DNA from: Sandaracinus amylolyticus | GTDB taxonomy: Bacteria > Myxococcota_A > Polyangia > Polyangiales > Sandaracinaceae | Length of the DNA stretch: 64,000 nt | Direction of reading: 5' to 3' | NCBI RefSeq assembly: GCF_021631985.1 | Contig: NZ_CP070225.1 | Span: 7,626,001-7,690,000, forward strand | Shown: in pieces, positions 34,371 through 42,928 of the stretch | Layout: the number at the start of each line of letters is the position of its first letter | Position numbering within the stretch: the stretch's first letter is position 1 | The notes under the pieces: model-generated | The model's input: the letters and a program-made list of their open reading frames with translations, nothing else | Told to the model about the DNA's origin: nothing | Databases searched by the model: none | Translations under genes and position numbers: made by a program

Positions 34371-35417
34371 CTAGACACGCCGAGCATCGTGCGAAGCGCC
34401 GGGCGGTGAGCCGCGATCGTGGCCCTCCTCCTGCGCGAGCGTCCGAAAACGGCTCTCGATCACCGCGTCCGCGCGCTCGACCTGCGCGCGCGCCGCGAGC
34501 CTGCGGTATCCGATCGCGCCCGCGATCGCGCCGACCGCGAGCACGAGCCACCCGATCCAGAGCAGCGATCCGCGTCGCGCCTCGGCGCGCACGAGCTCAC
34601 CGCGCACGTCGTCCCACGAGAGCGCGCGCAGGTACGTCGGCACGTCGCGATCGCGCGGGCCGCACCACGCATCGAGGTGCGCGCGAGTCGGGTCGTCGAT
34701 GCCGCTCGAGCGGTGATGCCCGACGTGCCGCTCGATCGGTCCCTCGAGCGTGGGCGCGAACGAGATGCGTCCTCCTTCGTGCGACGCGAGGACGATGCGC
34801 TGCGCCGACGTCACGAGCGGAGGTCGCAGCACCACCGTCGGGTCGTGGGTGTCGATCGACTGGCGCGTGACCAACACGACCTCGGGCGCGCCCGCGGTCG
34901 CGTCGATGCGATCACGTCCCCGCGAGAGCGCGCCGCCCTCGATCGACACCACGCTCAGATCGGGCGGCAGCGGGCCCACCAGCGGCGCGCTGCCGACCAT
35001 CGTGGTGCGCCAGGTGATCGCGTCGGCGTCGACGTCGCCGCGATGACAGACCTGCGCGCTCGCCGGGCTCGCACGGAACATGGCACCGAGTGCCAGAATT
35101 CCGGTCACGACCAGGAGTGCTCGCGAAGCAGACGGCGGACGGGAGTGCCCGCCTCGGGCACGGACGGGAGCAGGCTGCGCAGCGAGCCGTTGAGCTCCGG
35201 TCACGACCAGGAGTGCTCGCGAAGCAGACGGCGGACGGGAGTGCCCGCCTCGGGCACGGACGGGAGCGGGCTGCGCAGCGAGCCGTGGAGCTCCGGTCAC
35301 GACCAGGAGTGCTCGCGAAGCAGACGGCGGACGGGAGTGCCCGCCTCGGGCACGGACGGGAGCTGGCTGCGCAGCGAGCCGTGGAGCTCCGGAGAGCTCA
35401 GGGAAGCACGAGCGCAT
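34371..35417 (-). CDS. Exported/membrane protein with translated N-terminal repeats, unrecognised
   Basis: ATG 35417 is chosen because GGAGGC (35430-35425) stands at the right spacing of 7 bp and overlaps the end of the upstream gene by 20 bp. The 348-aa product then begins with three nearly identical 32-residue units that include RLAAQPAPVRARGGHSRPP and end with ALLVVT. The third unit runs into a hydrophobic stretch (GILALGAMF) and ASPASAQ, a likely signal cleavage site. The body (HRGDVDADAITW...) is predicted periplasmic, with a C-terminal helix (WIGWLVLAVGAIAGAIGY). Alternative GTG starts at the end of each unit (35300, 35204, 35108) would drop one or more repeats. Family unknown. Confidence 0.6.
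   Translation of the reverse strand: MRSCFPELSGAPRLAAQPAPVRARGGHSRPPSASRALLVVTGAPRLAAQPAPVRARGGHSRPPSASRALLVVTGAQRLAAQPAPVRARGGHSRPPSASRALLVVTGILALGAMFRASPASAQVCHRGDVDADAITWRTTMVGSAPLVGPLPPDLSVVSIEGGALSRGRDRIDATAGAPEVVLVTRQSIDTHDPTVVLRPPLVTSAQRIVLASHEGGRISFAPTLEGPIERHVGHHRSSGIDDPTRAHLDAWCGPRDRDVPTYLRALSWDDVRGELVRAEARRGSLLWIGWLVLAVGAIAGAIGYRRLAARAQVERADAVIESRFRTLAQEEGHDRGSPPGASHDARRV
35101..35388. repeat. Three tandem 96-bp repeats
   Basis: Units at 35101-35196, 35197-35292 and 35293-35388, differing at only a few bases (CAGGCTG, CGGGCTG, CTGGCTG). Each holds a hairpin GTGCCCG-CCT-CGGGCAC. The unit length is a multiple of 3, so the reading frame on the minus strand stays open. Confidence 0.95.
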
Positions 35418-36033
35418 CGTCGATGCCTCCGCGGAAGGGCGTGCTCTCGGGGAAGATCGGCGCGAAGAGCGCGACGACCTGCCAGAGCGTGGCGACGAAC
35501 GCGAGCATCAACACCACGCCCGGCACGACGGGACGCCAGTCCGAGGGCTCGTCGTCGCGCGCGTCCTCGCGCAGCCGCGAGCGCACCACGCGCACGAACG
35601 TCGCGCATCCCACGAGCAGCCCGAGCAGCACCGTGCCCATCGCGAAGAGCGGGCCCGCCGCGGTGCTCGACAGGTAATAGAGCGCGACGAGCGGTGCGAG
35701 CACGAGCAGGACCGCGCACCCGAGGAACACGCTGAGCGCGTAGCCGTGGAGGAGCTCGCGCGCCTTCTGGCGCACCCCCACGATCTTCCACGCGAGCATG
35801 CCGACCGGCACCGCGCCGATCGCGGCGAGCACCAGCATCAGCGGCAGCTTGTAGGCGTTGTGCGCGGCGAGCGACGGTACGCTGCTGCCCGCCGCGATGC
35901 CCCAGATCGCCGCCATCGCGAGCGACGTCGCGATCGCGAGGATCGCGAGCTGCGCGCGCCGTGCGGGAGTCTGGTCCTCCTCCGCGAGCACGCCGCCGGT
36001 CGAGAGGTGGAAGAGATGGATCAGCGGCTTCAT
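35398..36033 (-). CDS. Membrane protein with about five helices, unrecognised
   Basis: This 211-aa product starts at ATG 36033 behind AAGGAGC. Hydrophobic segments include AILAIATSLAMAAIWGIAAG, LPLMLVLAAIGAVPVGMLAW, YALSVFLGCAVLLVLAPLVA, AMGTVLLGLLVGCATFV and VVLMLAFVATLWQVVALF. No motifs identify a function. The start codon overlaps the stop of the upstream pseudogene (ATGA, 36030-36033), so it once sat, and may still sit, in an operon with it. The downstream gene begins inside its last codons. Confidence 0.72.
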   Translation of the reverse strand: MKPLIHLFHLSTGGVLAEEDQTPARRAQLAILAIATSLAMAAIWGIAAGSSVPSLAAHNAYKLPLMLVLAAIGAVPVGMLAWKIVGVRQKARELLHGYALSVFLGCAVLLVLAPLVALYYLSSTAAGPLFAMGTVLLGLLVGCATFVRVVRSRLREDARDDEPSDWRPVVPGVVLMLAFVATLWQVVALFAPIFPESTPFRGGIDDALVLP

Positions 36034-36400
36034 CGATCGAGGCTCCTTCCTTCGGTGGTGCGCACGCGGACGTCGGCGACGATCGCGCGGTGATCGGAGA
36101 GACCCGGCGGCATCACGCGGTGCAGCGCGATCTCGAGCTCGGGCGAGGCGAGCAGTCGCAAGCGGGGCTGGGGCCCCGCGCGCAGCGCTTGGGGAGGGGG
36201 GTCCCGATCCGGCTTTGCCGGGCGGGGGCGGGGTCTTCCAAGACCCCGCCGAAGAGACAGTCGAGGCGGAGTCGCAGGCCGAGGTCGGTGTAGGTCGGCG
36301 TGTCGTGATCGAGCGTGTGGAGGCCGTGCACGATGTCGAGCGTCATCGCGCGCAGCACGTCGGGCGCGGGCGGGGCGAGCTCGGTCGTCGTCATCGCCAC
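36030..36400 (-). pseudogene. Remnant of endonuclease/exonuclease/phosphatase family gene
   Basis: Two frames on the minus strand carry pieces of one family. The first (from ATG 36400) has DHDTPTYTDLGLRLRLDCLF, like the C-terminal strand region of the family (usually RLDYIF). After an insertion and frame change the second piece reads ASPELEIALHRVMPPGLSDH followed by RAIVADV, the conserved SDH end. The N-terminal catalytic half, including the usual GDFN motif, is absent. The insertion at about 36158-36250 is a hairpin-rich element. The piece is very probably non-functional. Confidence 0.75.
36162..36250. repeat. REP-like element with three inverted repeats
   Basis: Within the pseudogene are GCGGGGC-TGGG-GCCCCGC (36162-36179), CCGGC-TTT-GCCGG (36209-36221) and GGCGGGGTCTT-CC-AAGACCCCGCC (36227-36250; stem 11). 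It interrupts the coding frame. The structure resembles a small non-autonomous dispersed repeat, but I cannot test whether other copies exist in the genome. Confidence 0.65.
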
Positions 36401-36457
36401 CCAACCTGGCGGAGCGATGCGGACGCGCGGCGGAGCGCGATGTGAAACGCGTGTGAA

Positions 36458-37891
36458 TCAGCGCGCCGCGAAGCGGATCGTGAAGGTCGTGCCTTCCTCG
36501 GCGCGCGAGCGCACCTCCACGGTGCCCCCGTGGGCCTCGACGATCGCGCGCACGATCGCGAGCCCGAGCCCGGTGCCGCGACCGTCCTGGCGCGCGGTGT
36601 AGAAGCGATCGAAGACGCGCGGGAGATCGTCCTCGGCGATGCCGGCGCCGTCGTCGTGCACCTCCACCACGAGCGGCGCGACCCGCACGCGCACCTCGTG
36701 GCGCGCGAACGCGATCGCGTTGTCGACGAGGTTCCGCAGCGCGGACTCGAGGCGCGCCGGGACTCCGTCGACCTCGAGCACGCCCTCGGCGTCGACCACG
36801 AGGCGGCGATCGTCGGGCACGCTCGTGGTGCTCGCGACGCCGTGCGCGAGCGCGACGAGATCGACGCGCTCCCGCTCGTCGCGCGGAAGGCCCGCCTCGG
36901 CGCGCGCGAGCTCGAGGAACTGTCCGATCAATCGATCGAGGCGACCCGCGCTGCTGGTGATCGATCGCGCGAGGCGCGCGCGCCGCTCGGGATCGGCGCT
37001 CGACGGGCTCTCGAGCGACTCCGCCGCCGCGGCGATCGCGGCGACCGGGTTCTTCATCTCGTGGGCGAGATCGGCGAGGAATGCTTCGTTCTGCGCATCG
37101 GCGCGCGCGAGCGTGTCGCGGAGGTGATTGAACGCGGCGGCGACCTCGGCGAGCTCGCGGGGGCGCTCTTCGTCGAGCCGTCCGTCGCGCAATCCCGCGA
37201 GCGACTCCACGTCGCGCGCCAGGTCGCGCACGGTGCCGGTCACCCGGCGCAGCAGCCACGCGACCAGCGCGACCGCGAGCACCGCGCCGAACGCGAGCAT
37301 GCCCGCGAGCTCGCGCCGCTGCGCGTACCGCGAGACGCGCGCGCTGCGCGAGCTGCCCATCACGTGCACCACCGCGCTCGCGCCGTCGGAGGTGCGCGTC
37401 GCACGGAGCGCCCCGCTGCAGACGCGCAGGTTCGCGTCGGCTCGCAGCGTGCACACCATGCCGTCGCCCACCTCCAGCGCGCCGCGGGTCTCGGCGCGCT
37501 CGGGGAGCGGGGCCCACGTGCGCTCCAGCGTGCGCAGCGCGTCGCTGCGCTCCGGCCCGTAGAAGACGTCACCGACGAGATCGTCGAAGCTCGTCGACAC
37601 GAGATGATCCGCGACCTCGTGCACCGAGTGCCCTTCGACGACGCGCACCCGGAGGTGATGACGCCGGCACGACGACTCCGCGGCACTCCCGAGCGGCGTG
37701 CCCTCGCGCCACGCCTGCGCGACCACCCGCGCGCACGCCTCCACGCGCTGCTCGGTGCTGCGCGCGAGCGCGTCCTCGACCGACGCGCTCGCCACGACGA
37801 ATGCGAGCGGCGCGAGGAAGAGCAGCACGCCCGCGGTGAGCACGCGCTCGCTCAGCGAGCGGCGCCCGCGCGCGCCGGTCAGACGCGCCAT
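36458..37891 (-). CDS. Sensor histidine kinase (membrane-bound, HAMP)
   Basis: This 477-aa kinase has two membrane helices (about 19-37 and 197-215) around a periplasmic sensor of about 160 residues with several cysteines (Cys75, Cys147, Cys158). A HAMP linker leads to HisKA with His277 (DLAHEMKNPVA), then HATPase motifs (NLVDNAIAFA; DDGAGI; GRGTGLGLAI). Its start (ATG 37891) overlaps the end of the regulator gene by 13 bp, as in most two-component pairs. Signal unknown. Confidence 0.92.
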   Translation of the reverse strand: MARLTGARGRRSLSERVLTAGVLLFLAPLAFVVASASVEDALARSTEQRVEACARVVAQAWREGTPLGSAAESSCRRHHLRVRVVEGHSVHEVADHLVSTSFDDLVGDVFYGPERSDALRTLERTWAPLPERAETRGALEVGDGMVCTLRADANLRVCSGALRATRTSDGASAVVHVMGSSRSARVSRYAQRRELAGMLAFGAVLAVALVAWLLRRVTGTVRDLARDVESLAGLRDGRLDEERPRELAEVAAAFNHLRDTLARADAQNEAFLADLAHEMKNPVAAIAAAAESLESPSSADPERRARLARSITSSAGRLDRLIGQFLELARAEAGLPRDERERVDLVALAHGVASTTSVPDDRRLVVDAEGVLEVDGVPARLESALRNLVDNAIAFARHEVRVRVAPLVVEVHDDGAGIAEDDLPRVFDRFYTARQDGRGTGLGLAIVRAIVEAHGGTVEVRSRAEEGTTFTIRFAAR

Positions 37892-38571
37892 CGGTAGCCG
37901 GCGCCGGTCACGGTCTCGATGCGATCGAACGCGGGCTCGATCGCCTCGAGCTTGCGGCGCATCCGGCGCACGTAGGTATCGATCAGCCGATCGTCGACCA
38001 CCGAGTCGTCGCCCCGCACGTGCTCGAGCAGGCGCGCGCGGGAGAGCACGATGCCGGGCCGCTCGACCATCGCCTCGATCAAACGCAGCTCGCTCAGCGT
38101 CGTGGTGACGAGCGTGCCGCGATAGCGCAGCTCGAGGCGCTCGCGATCGAGCGAGACGTGCCCGTGCGCCAGCACCGGGGTCGCGCCGGGCTCGCTCTCG
38201 GCGCGGCGCTGCTCGCGCCGCAGCAGCGCGGCGATGCGCGCGAGCAGGACGCGCACGCGCATCGGCTTGGTCATGTAGTCGTCGGCGCCGAGCTCGAGCC
38301 CGAGCGCCTCGTCGATCTCGGAGTCGCGCGACGTGAGCAGCAGGATCGGCGTGGTGACCCCGCGATCGCGCCACCGCTTCACCAGCGTGAACCCGTCGAT
38401 GCCCGGCAGGTTCACGTCGCACACGACGAGCTCCGCGCTCCCCTCGGCGAGCCGGCGATCGGCCTCGCGCCCTTCGCGCGCGGTGTCGATCGTGTGGCCC
38501 GCGTCGGAGAGCGCCAGCGCGAGCACGTCGAGCAGCTCGCGGTCGTCGTCGACGAGGAGGATGCGCGCCAT
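37879..38571 (-). CDS. OmpR family response regulator
   Basis: This 230-aa protein has a receiver with phospho-Asp52 (CDVNLPGIDG), acidic pair Asp8/Asp9, Thr80 and Lys102, followed by a winged-helix DNA-binding domain (about 130-230) with LSELRLIEAMVERPGIVLSR and VVDDRLIDTYVRRMRRKL. It is transcribed with and slightly overlaps its kinase gene. Genes controlled are not evident. Confidence 0.95.
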   Translation of the reverse strand: MARILLVDDDRELLDVLALALSDAGHTIDTAREGREADRRLAEGSAELVVCDVNLPGIDGFTLVKRWRDRGVTTPILLLTSRDSEIDEALGLELGADDYMTKPMRVRVLLARIAALLRREQRRAESEPGATPVLAHGHVSLDRERLELRYRGTLVTTTLSELRLIEAMVERPGIVLSRARLLEHVRGDDSVVDDRLIDTYVRRMRRKLEAIEPAFDRIETVTGAGYRWRV

Positions 38572-38583
38572 GAGCGCGAGACG

Positions 38584-39381
38584 TTATCGCGCGCCGCGAC
38601 GAAGCTCCATCCGCCGCATCTCGCACTCGACGATCAGGCCGCGATCGTCCTCGGCGATCGCGCGCAGGCGCGCGCCGATCTCCGCGACCTCGCGCGCGTC
38701 ACACGCGCCCCGCGCGATCTCGGCCTCGCCCCAGGTCGCGAGGTTGAGGTGGTGCAGCATCGCCATGCGCGACGCGGGCAGCGCGATCGTCGCGGTCTCG
38801 GAGCGCGCGATCGTCCACCGCGTCGCGCCCGCGGCTGCGTCGAGCAGCCGTCCGACCTGCAGCGCCTGGTGATGGTGCGCCTGCATCGCCGCGACGATCT
38901 CGTAGTAGCGGCGCAGCGTCGGGTCGGTCGCGCGCAGCTCCTCGACCTCTTCGACCAGCAGCACGCCGCCCTCGCGCGCCGCGTCGTACCACACGTCGAG
39001 CGCGCCCCGCGGATCGCCGAGATGGGTGAGCAAGAAGCGGCAGTAGAGCAGGTCCGCGTCGCGCTCGGGCAGCGTCGTGGTCACGTCGTGCACCTCGAAG
39101 CGCGCGCCCTCGAGCATCGCGTCGCGCGCGGTGCGCACGTAGCGCGCCGACGCGTCGAGCCCGAGCAACGATGCGGGCGCGAGCACGTCTCGGAGCATCC
39201 GCGTCGTGTGCCCGGGGCCACATCCGAGATCGATCACCCGTGCGTCGCGCAGGTGCCCTGCGCGCGCCGTGATCCACGCGCGCGAGCTCGGCTCGTACAC
39301 GGCGGCGAGCAGTCGCAGTCGGTGCGCGGCGACGTCGGTGTCGCCGAAGGTGTAGCGGTCTCTCGATTCGTGCTGTCTCAT
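38584..39381 (-). CDS. SAM-dependent methyltransferase
   Basis: This 265-aa enzyme has the SAM motif VIDLGCGPGHT (49-59) and an acidic second motif (LLGLDASARYV). ATG 39381 is used; the frame is open to 39600 without good Shine-Dalgarno. CRFLLTHLGDPRGALD is typical of small-molecule methyltransferases related to UbiE. A hairpin with AAGGAGG lies upstream. Substrate unknown. It ends 12 bp after the response regulator start. Confidence 0.85.
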   Translation of the reverse strand: MRQHESRDRYTFGDTDVAAHRLRLLAAVYEPSSRAWITARAGHLRDARVIDLGCGPGHTTRMLRDVLAPASLLGLDASARYVRTARDAMLEGARFEVHDVTTTLPERDADLLYCRFLLTHLGDPRGALDVWYDAAREGGVLLVEEVEELRATDPTLRRYYEIVAAMQAHHHQALQVGRLLDAAAGATRWTIARSETATIALPASRMAMLHHLNLATWGEAEIARGACDAREVAEIGARLRAIAEDDRGLIVECEMRRMELRRGAR

Positions 39382-39426
39382 GTCGTCGGCCCTCGAGCCC
39401 GGGCCCGACACGTGTCCATCACGCGA

Positions 39427-39449
39427 GGAGGCCCACCGAGGGCGCCTCC
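39427..39449 (-). promoter_or_regulatory. Inverted repeat with sequestered Shine-Dalgarno-like core
   Basis: GGAGGC (39427-39432) pairs with GCCTCC (39444-39449), upstream of the methyltransferase gene. In the minus-strand transcript one arm reads AAGGAGGC. It may be a leader hairpin, but no start codon sits at a suitable spacing from that arm, so it probably does not control translation directly. Confidence 0.3.
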
Positions 39450-39606
39450 TTGTCACGTGAAGTCTCTGCGTGATCGGGCGCCGCTCAGGTCGAGCGCCAC
39501 CACGCGCGCATCGCGCGCGCCGCGGGATCGGCCAGCGAGCAGTCGCCCTGCATGAAGTCGCGAGCCTGCGCGCGAGGCGCGGCTCGGTCAAATCGATCAC
39601 GGAGCC

Positions 39607-40158
39607 TCATCCCGAGCGCGCCCACTGGGCAGCGTCGTGATCTTCGAGCCTCCGCTCGGCGTCGCGATAGAGCCGCACGTACGCCGCGGGATCGTCGGTC
39701 GCGCCGATCGATCGCGCGTGCGGGAGCAGCCACGTGATCGCGTCGCTCAGTCGGACGAACTGCCCCATCGCGGCCCGCGGGCGCACGAGCGTCCACACCG
39801 TGCGGACGAGGGCGCGCGTCGCGGTCGCGAGCATCCCGTCGAACTCGATCAGCACCGCGTTCGCGACCAGCAACCGCTCGACCGCGCGCAGCGTCTCCGC
39901 GAGCTCGCGCGCATTCGCGTCGAAGCCGGGCTCGATCGGATGACCGCGCGAGAGCCGGAACGCGGTCAGCAGCACGAGACCTCGGGGGCTCGCGCTCGCA
40001 GCACGCTCGATCGCGCGCCCCGCCTCGACGAGCCGCGCGCCACGCAGTGGCGAGCGCCGGATCGACACCAGCGCGCCGCCGAGCTGGACGAGGCTCGCCT
40101 CGGGACGATCGACGAGGACGATCGGTGGGGGCGTGAGGTCGGGCAGGTCGGAGCGCAC
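39607..40158 (-). CDS. Possible STAS/SpoIIAA-like protein
   Basis: Using GTG 40158 the product is 183 aa, but the frame is open to 40401 and the start is uncertain. The pattern of strands and helices (PPIVLVDRPEASLVQLGGAL, PRGLVLLTAFRLSRG, VERLLVANAVLIEFDG, then TVWTLVRPRA and LSDAITWLLP) resembles small STAS/SpoIIAA-like proteins common in myxobacteria. No catalytic motif. It is divergent from the first of the two large lipoprotein genes. The fold is suggested with low confidence. Confidence 0.5.
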   Translation of the reverse strand: MRSDLPDLTPPPIVLVDRPEASLVQLGGALVSIRRSPLRGARLVEAGRAIERAASASPRGLVLLTAFRLSRGHPIEPGFDANARELAETLRAVERLLVANAVLIEFDGMLATATRALVRTVWTLVRPRAAMGQFVRLSDAITWLLPHARSIGATDDPAAYVRLYRDAERRLEDHDAAQWARSG

Positions 40159-40265
40159 GAGCGCGATGTTCGGTGTCCCAGCGCGTCGCGTCCACCCCCA
40201 CGAGCCGTGGCGTCGGACAATTCCATTCCGTTCTTCGATACACTCGCTGCAGCACAGAGGAGTCG

Positions 40266-42923
40266 ATGCGAGCACGGAGGCCGTTCGTTCCGTCGTCGTG
40301 GTCAGCGGTGTGCACGGGGACGCTCTTCGTCGTCCTCGCGATCGCCGCGCCCGGCTGTGGTGAGGGTCCACGCGGAGGGAGCGACGATGCGTCGGTCCCA
40401 CTCGTCGCAGCGGGCGTGGAGACGGTCGCGCCCGCGCAGGTGATCGCAGGGCAGATGCTCGCGATCACCTGCGTGCTCGTCGACGCGGCGGGCGAGACGT
40501 TCTCGCTCCCGGCGGACACGACGCCGGCGCTGCGCTTCGTGCCCGAGAGCTCGGTCGCGCGGCAGGACGACGGCTCGTGGATCGCGACCCGCGCGGGCTC
40601 GCTCGAGGTCGCGTGCAGCGTGCCCTCGCTCGGCGTGATCGACGACGTGCCCGCGATCGTCGAGGTCGTGCCCGGCGCGCCCGCGAGCGTCGTGGCGCGC
40701 GTGACGCCCGACTCGATCACCGCGGGCGAGTCGTTCGAGACGACCTGCGAGGTGTTCGACGCGTACGGCAACGTCGTGCTCGACGCGACGCCGGCGCTGC
40801 GCGCCGATCCCGCGAGCGAGACCAACACGTTCGAGGGCACGACCGGCACGTTCCAGCGCGCCGGTCGCTTCGACGTGCACTGCGAACTCGACGGCGCGAC
40901 GAGCCGCGGCGCGGAGCTCGAGGTCGTGCCCGCGCTGCCCGCGTCGCTGCTGGTCTCGCGGGTGCCCGAGCAGGCCGTGTACGCGATCGGCCAGGTGATC
41001 GCGATCGAGCGCCTCGTCGCCGATCGTTTCGGCAACACGATCACCGACGCGCGCGTGCCGACGGTGAGCGCGCCCGAGGGACAGACGCTCGGCGACGCGC
41101 GCTTCCGCTACCTCGCCGATGGCCGCTACACCGTCACCGCGACCGTCGATCCGCCGACCCAGGACGACGTCGTGCTCACCGCGCAGACCGAGATCGTCGT
41201 CGACGGCAACGGCCCCGCGATCGGCTGCGATGCGCCGCTCGACGGCGCGATCCTCGACATCGCCCCGGGCTCGCCGATCACGTTCCGCGGCTCGGTCAGC
41301 GATCTCACCGGCGTGAACGAGCTGCGCGTGGGCGGCACCGTGGTCCCGGTCGAGGCCGACGGCACGTTCACCACGCAGCTCACGTCGCGCTACGGCATCA
41401 ACTTCGTCGACCTCTCCGCGGTCGACGGCAGCGGTCGCGAGGCGAGCCGCACCTGCGCGTTCCTCGTCGCGAACGTGTGGGCGCCCGACACCGACACGCT
41501 CTCCGACACGCTCGCGCTGCGCCTCGCGCAGGAGGCGTTCGACGATGGGTCGCGCAGCGACGGGCTCGACTCGCTCGCCGACATCCTGCACACGGTGCTC
41601 AACAGCCGCGGCCTGCGCGACACGCTGCACAGCTCGTTGCTCGCGGCGAACCCGCTCAAGCCGCGGTCGTGCGATCAGCGCGTGGCGGGCTTCTGCGTGC
41701 TGACCACCGAGGTCAACTATCTCGACAGCGAGATCAACGGGCCGAACAGCGCGTCGCTCACGGTGGTCGACGGTGGCCTGCGCGCGAACGTGCGCATCGA
41801 GAACCTGCGCGCGCGCGTGCGCATCTCGGGCACCCTCGACACGACCGGCTGGGTCACCTTCCGATCCGCCGACATCTCGGTGATCTTCGACACCACGCTC
41901 TCGGGCGGGCGCCCTCGCGTCACGGTGCGGCCGGGATCGGTGAACGTCACGATGGGCTCGATCTCGACCGACTTCAGCGGTCTCTCGGGCGCGATCGTCG
42001 ACATCGTCGCGAGCCTCTTCAACGGCACGGTGCGCAACCTGATCGCGGGCGTGCTGCGCGACTGGGTGACCAACAACTTCGACGGGATCCTCGACGGAGT
42101 GATCGGCGGGCTCGACATCTCGTCGCTCGGCTCGTCGTTCTCGGTGCCGCGCCTCGATGGCAGCGGTGCGATCCCGCTCTCGTTCGGCGTCGGGTTCTCG
42201 AGCCTCGGGAGCAACTCGTCGCGCATGCTCTTCGGGATCGGCACTCGCTTCACCGCGCCGGCCGCGCACGCGCGCCCGACGCTCGGTGCGCCGGTGCAGC
42301 AGGGCGCGCGCCTGCTCGACGCATCGGGCTCGAGCGCAGCCACGGTCGCGGTGCACGAGGCGGTGCTCACCCAGGCGCTCCACGCGCTGTGGCGCGGCGG
42401 GTTCTTCGACGCGACGCTCGGCGCCGGCACGCTGGGAGGCCTGCCCGAGGGCGTGAGCGCGACGATGTCGACCGCGCTGCCGCCGGTGCTCGTGCTGCGC
42501 GGCGACGGACGCGCGGAGCTGCAGCTCGGCGCGATCACGATGGAGCTGACCTATCCCGAGCTCTTCTCCGAGCCGGTGATGGTCACGCTCGGCGCGCGCG
42601 CGTCCATGGCGGTCGCGCTCGCGGGCCAGGACCTCTCGTTCTCCGACTTCCGCATCGACGAGCTCTTCTTCAGCACCGAGCTGACGAGCCTCGATGCGCG
42701 CACCCGCGACACGATCGAGCGCTTCCTCGGTCGCCTGCTCCAGCGCGTCGTGAGCTCGGCGCTCACCGATGCGCTGCCCGCGATCCCGATCCCGAGCTTC
42801 ACGCTGCCGGCGTCGCTCGCGACCTACGGGCTCCCCGCGGGCGCGCAGCTCGGCATCACCTCGCCCACCCTCGCAACCCAGCCCCCGCACTTCGTGCTGC
42901 GCGGCGGCTTCGCGGTCCGGTGA
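40266..42923 (+). CDS. Large lipoprotein with Ig-like and possible TULIP/BPI-like domains (first of pair)
   Basis: This 885-aa lipoprotein has a lipobox IAAPGC. Three beta-rich Ig-like domains (about 45-310) are followed by a further Ig-like or glucodextranase-B-like domain (about 315-400, GAILDIAPGSPITFRGSV). The rest alternates amphipathic strands and helices, with helices such as LTQALHALWRGGFFD, a pattern like the C-terminal barrel of BPI/LBP-type lipid-binding (TULIP) proteins. The next gene, 5 bp on, encodes a clear paralogue (shared TLSDxLxLRL and ALW/GLW motifs). Possibly envelope lipid binding or transport. Fold inferred by eye only. Confidence 0.7.
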   Translation: MRARRPFVPSSWSAVCTGTLFVVLAIAAPGCGEGPRGGSDDASVPLVAAGVETVAPAQVIAGQMLAITCVLVDAAGETFSLPADTTPALRFVPESSVARQDDGSWIATRAGSLEVACSVPSLGVIDDVPAIVEVVPGAPASVVARVTPDSITAGESFETTCEVFDAYGNVVLDATPALRADPASETNTFEGTTGTFQRAGRFDVHCELDGATSRGAELEVVPALPASLLVSRVPEQAVYAIGQVIAIERLVADRFGNTITDARVPTVSAPEGQTLGDARFRYLADGRYTVTATVDPPTQDDVVLTAQTEIVVDGNGPAIGCDAPLDGAILDIAPGSPITFRGSVSDLTGVNELRVGGTVVPVEADGTFTTQLTSRYGINFVDLSAVDGSGREASRTCAFLVANVWAPDTDTLSDTLALRLAQEAFDDGSRSDGLDSLADILHTVLNSRGLRDTLHSSLLAANPLKPRSCDQRVAGFCVLTTEVNYLDSEINGPNSASLTVVDGGLRANVRIENLRARVRISGTLDTTGWVTFRSADISVIFDTTLSGGRPRVTVRPGSVNVTMGSISTDFSGLSGAIVDIVASLFNGTVRNLIAGVLRDWVTNNFDGILDGVIGGLDISSLGSSFSVPRLDGSGAIPLSFGVGFSSLGSNSSRMLFGIGTRFTAPAAHARPTLGAPVQQGARLLDASGSSAATVAVHEAVLTQALHALWRGGFFDATLGAGTLGGLPEGVSATMSTALPPVLVLRGDGRAELQLGAITMELTYPELFSEPVMVTLGARASMAVALAGQDLSFSDFRIDELFFSTELTSLDARTRDTIERFLGRLLQRVVSSALTDALPAIPIPSFTLPASLATYGLPAGAQLGITSPTLATQPPHFVLRGGFAVR

Positions 42924-42928
42924 TATCG

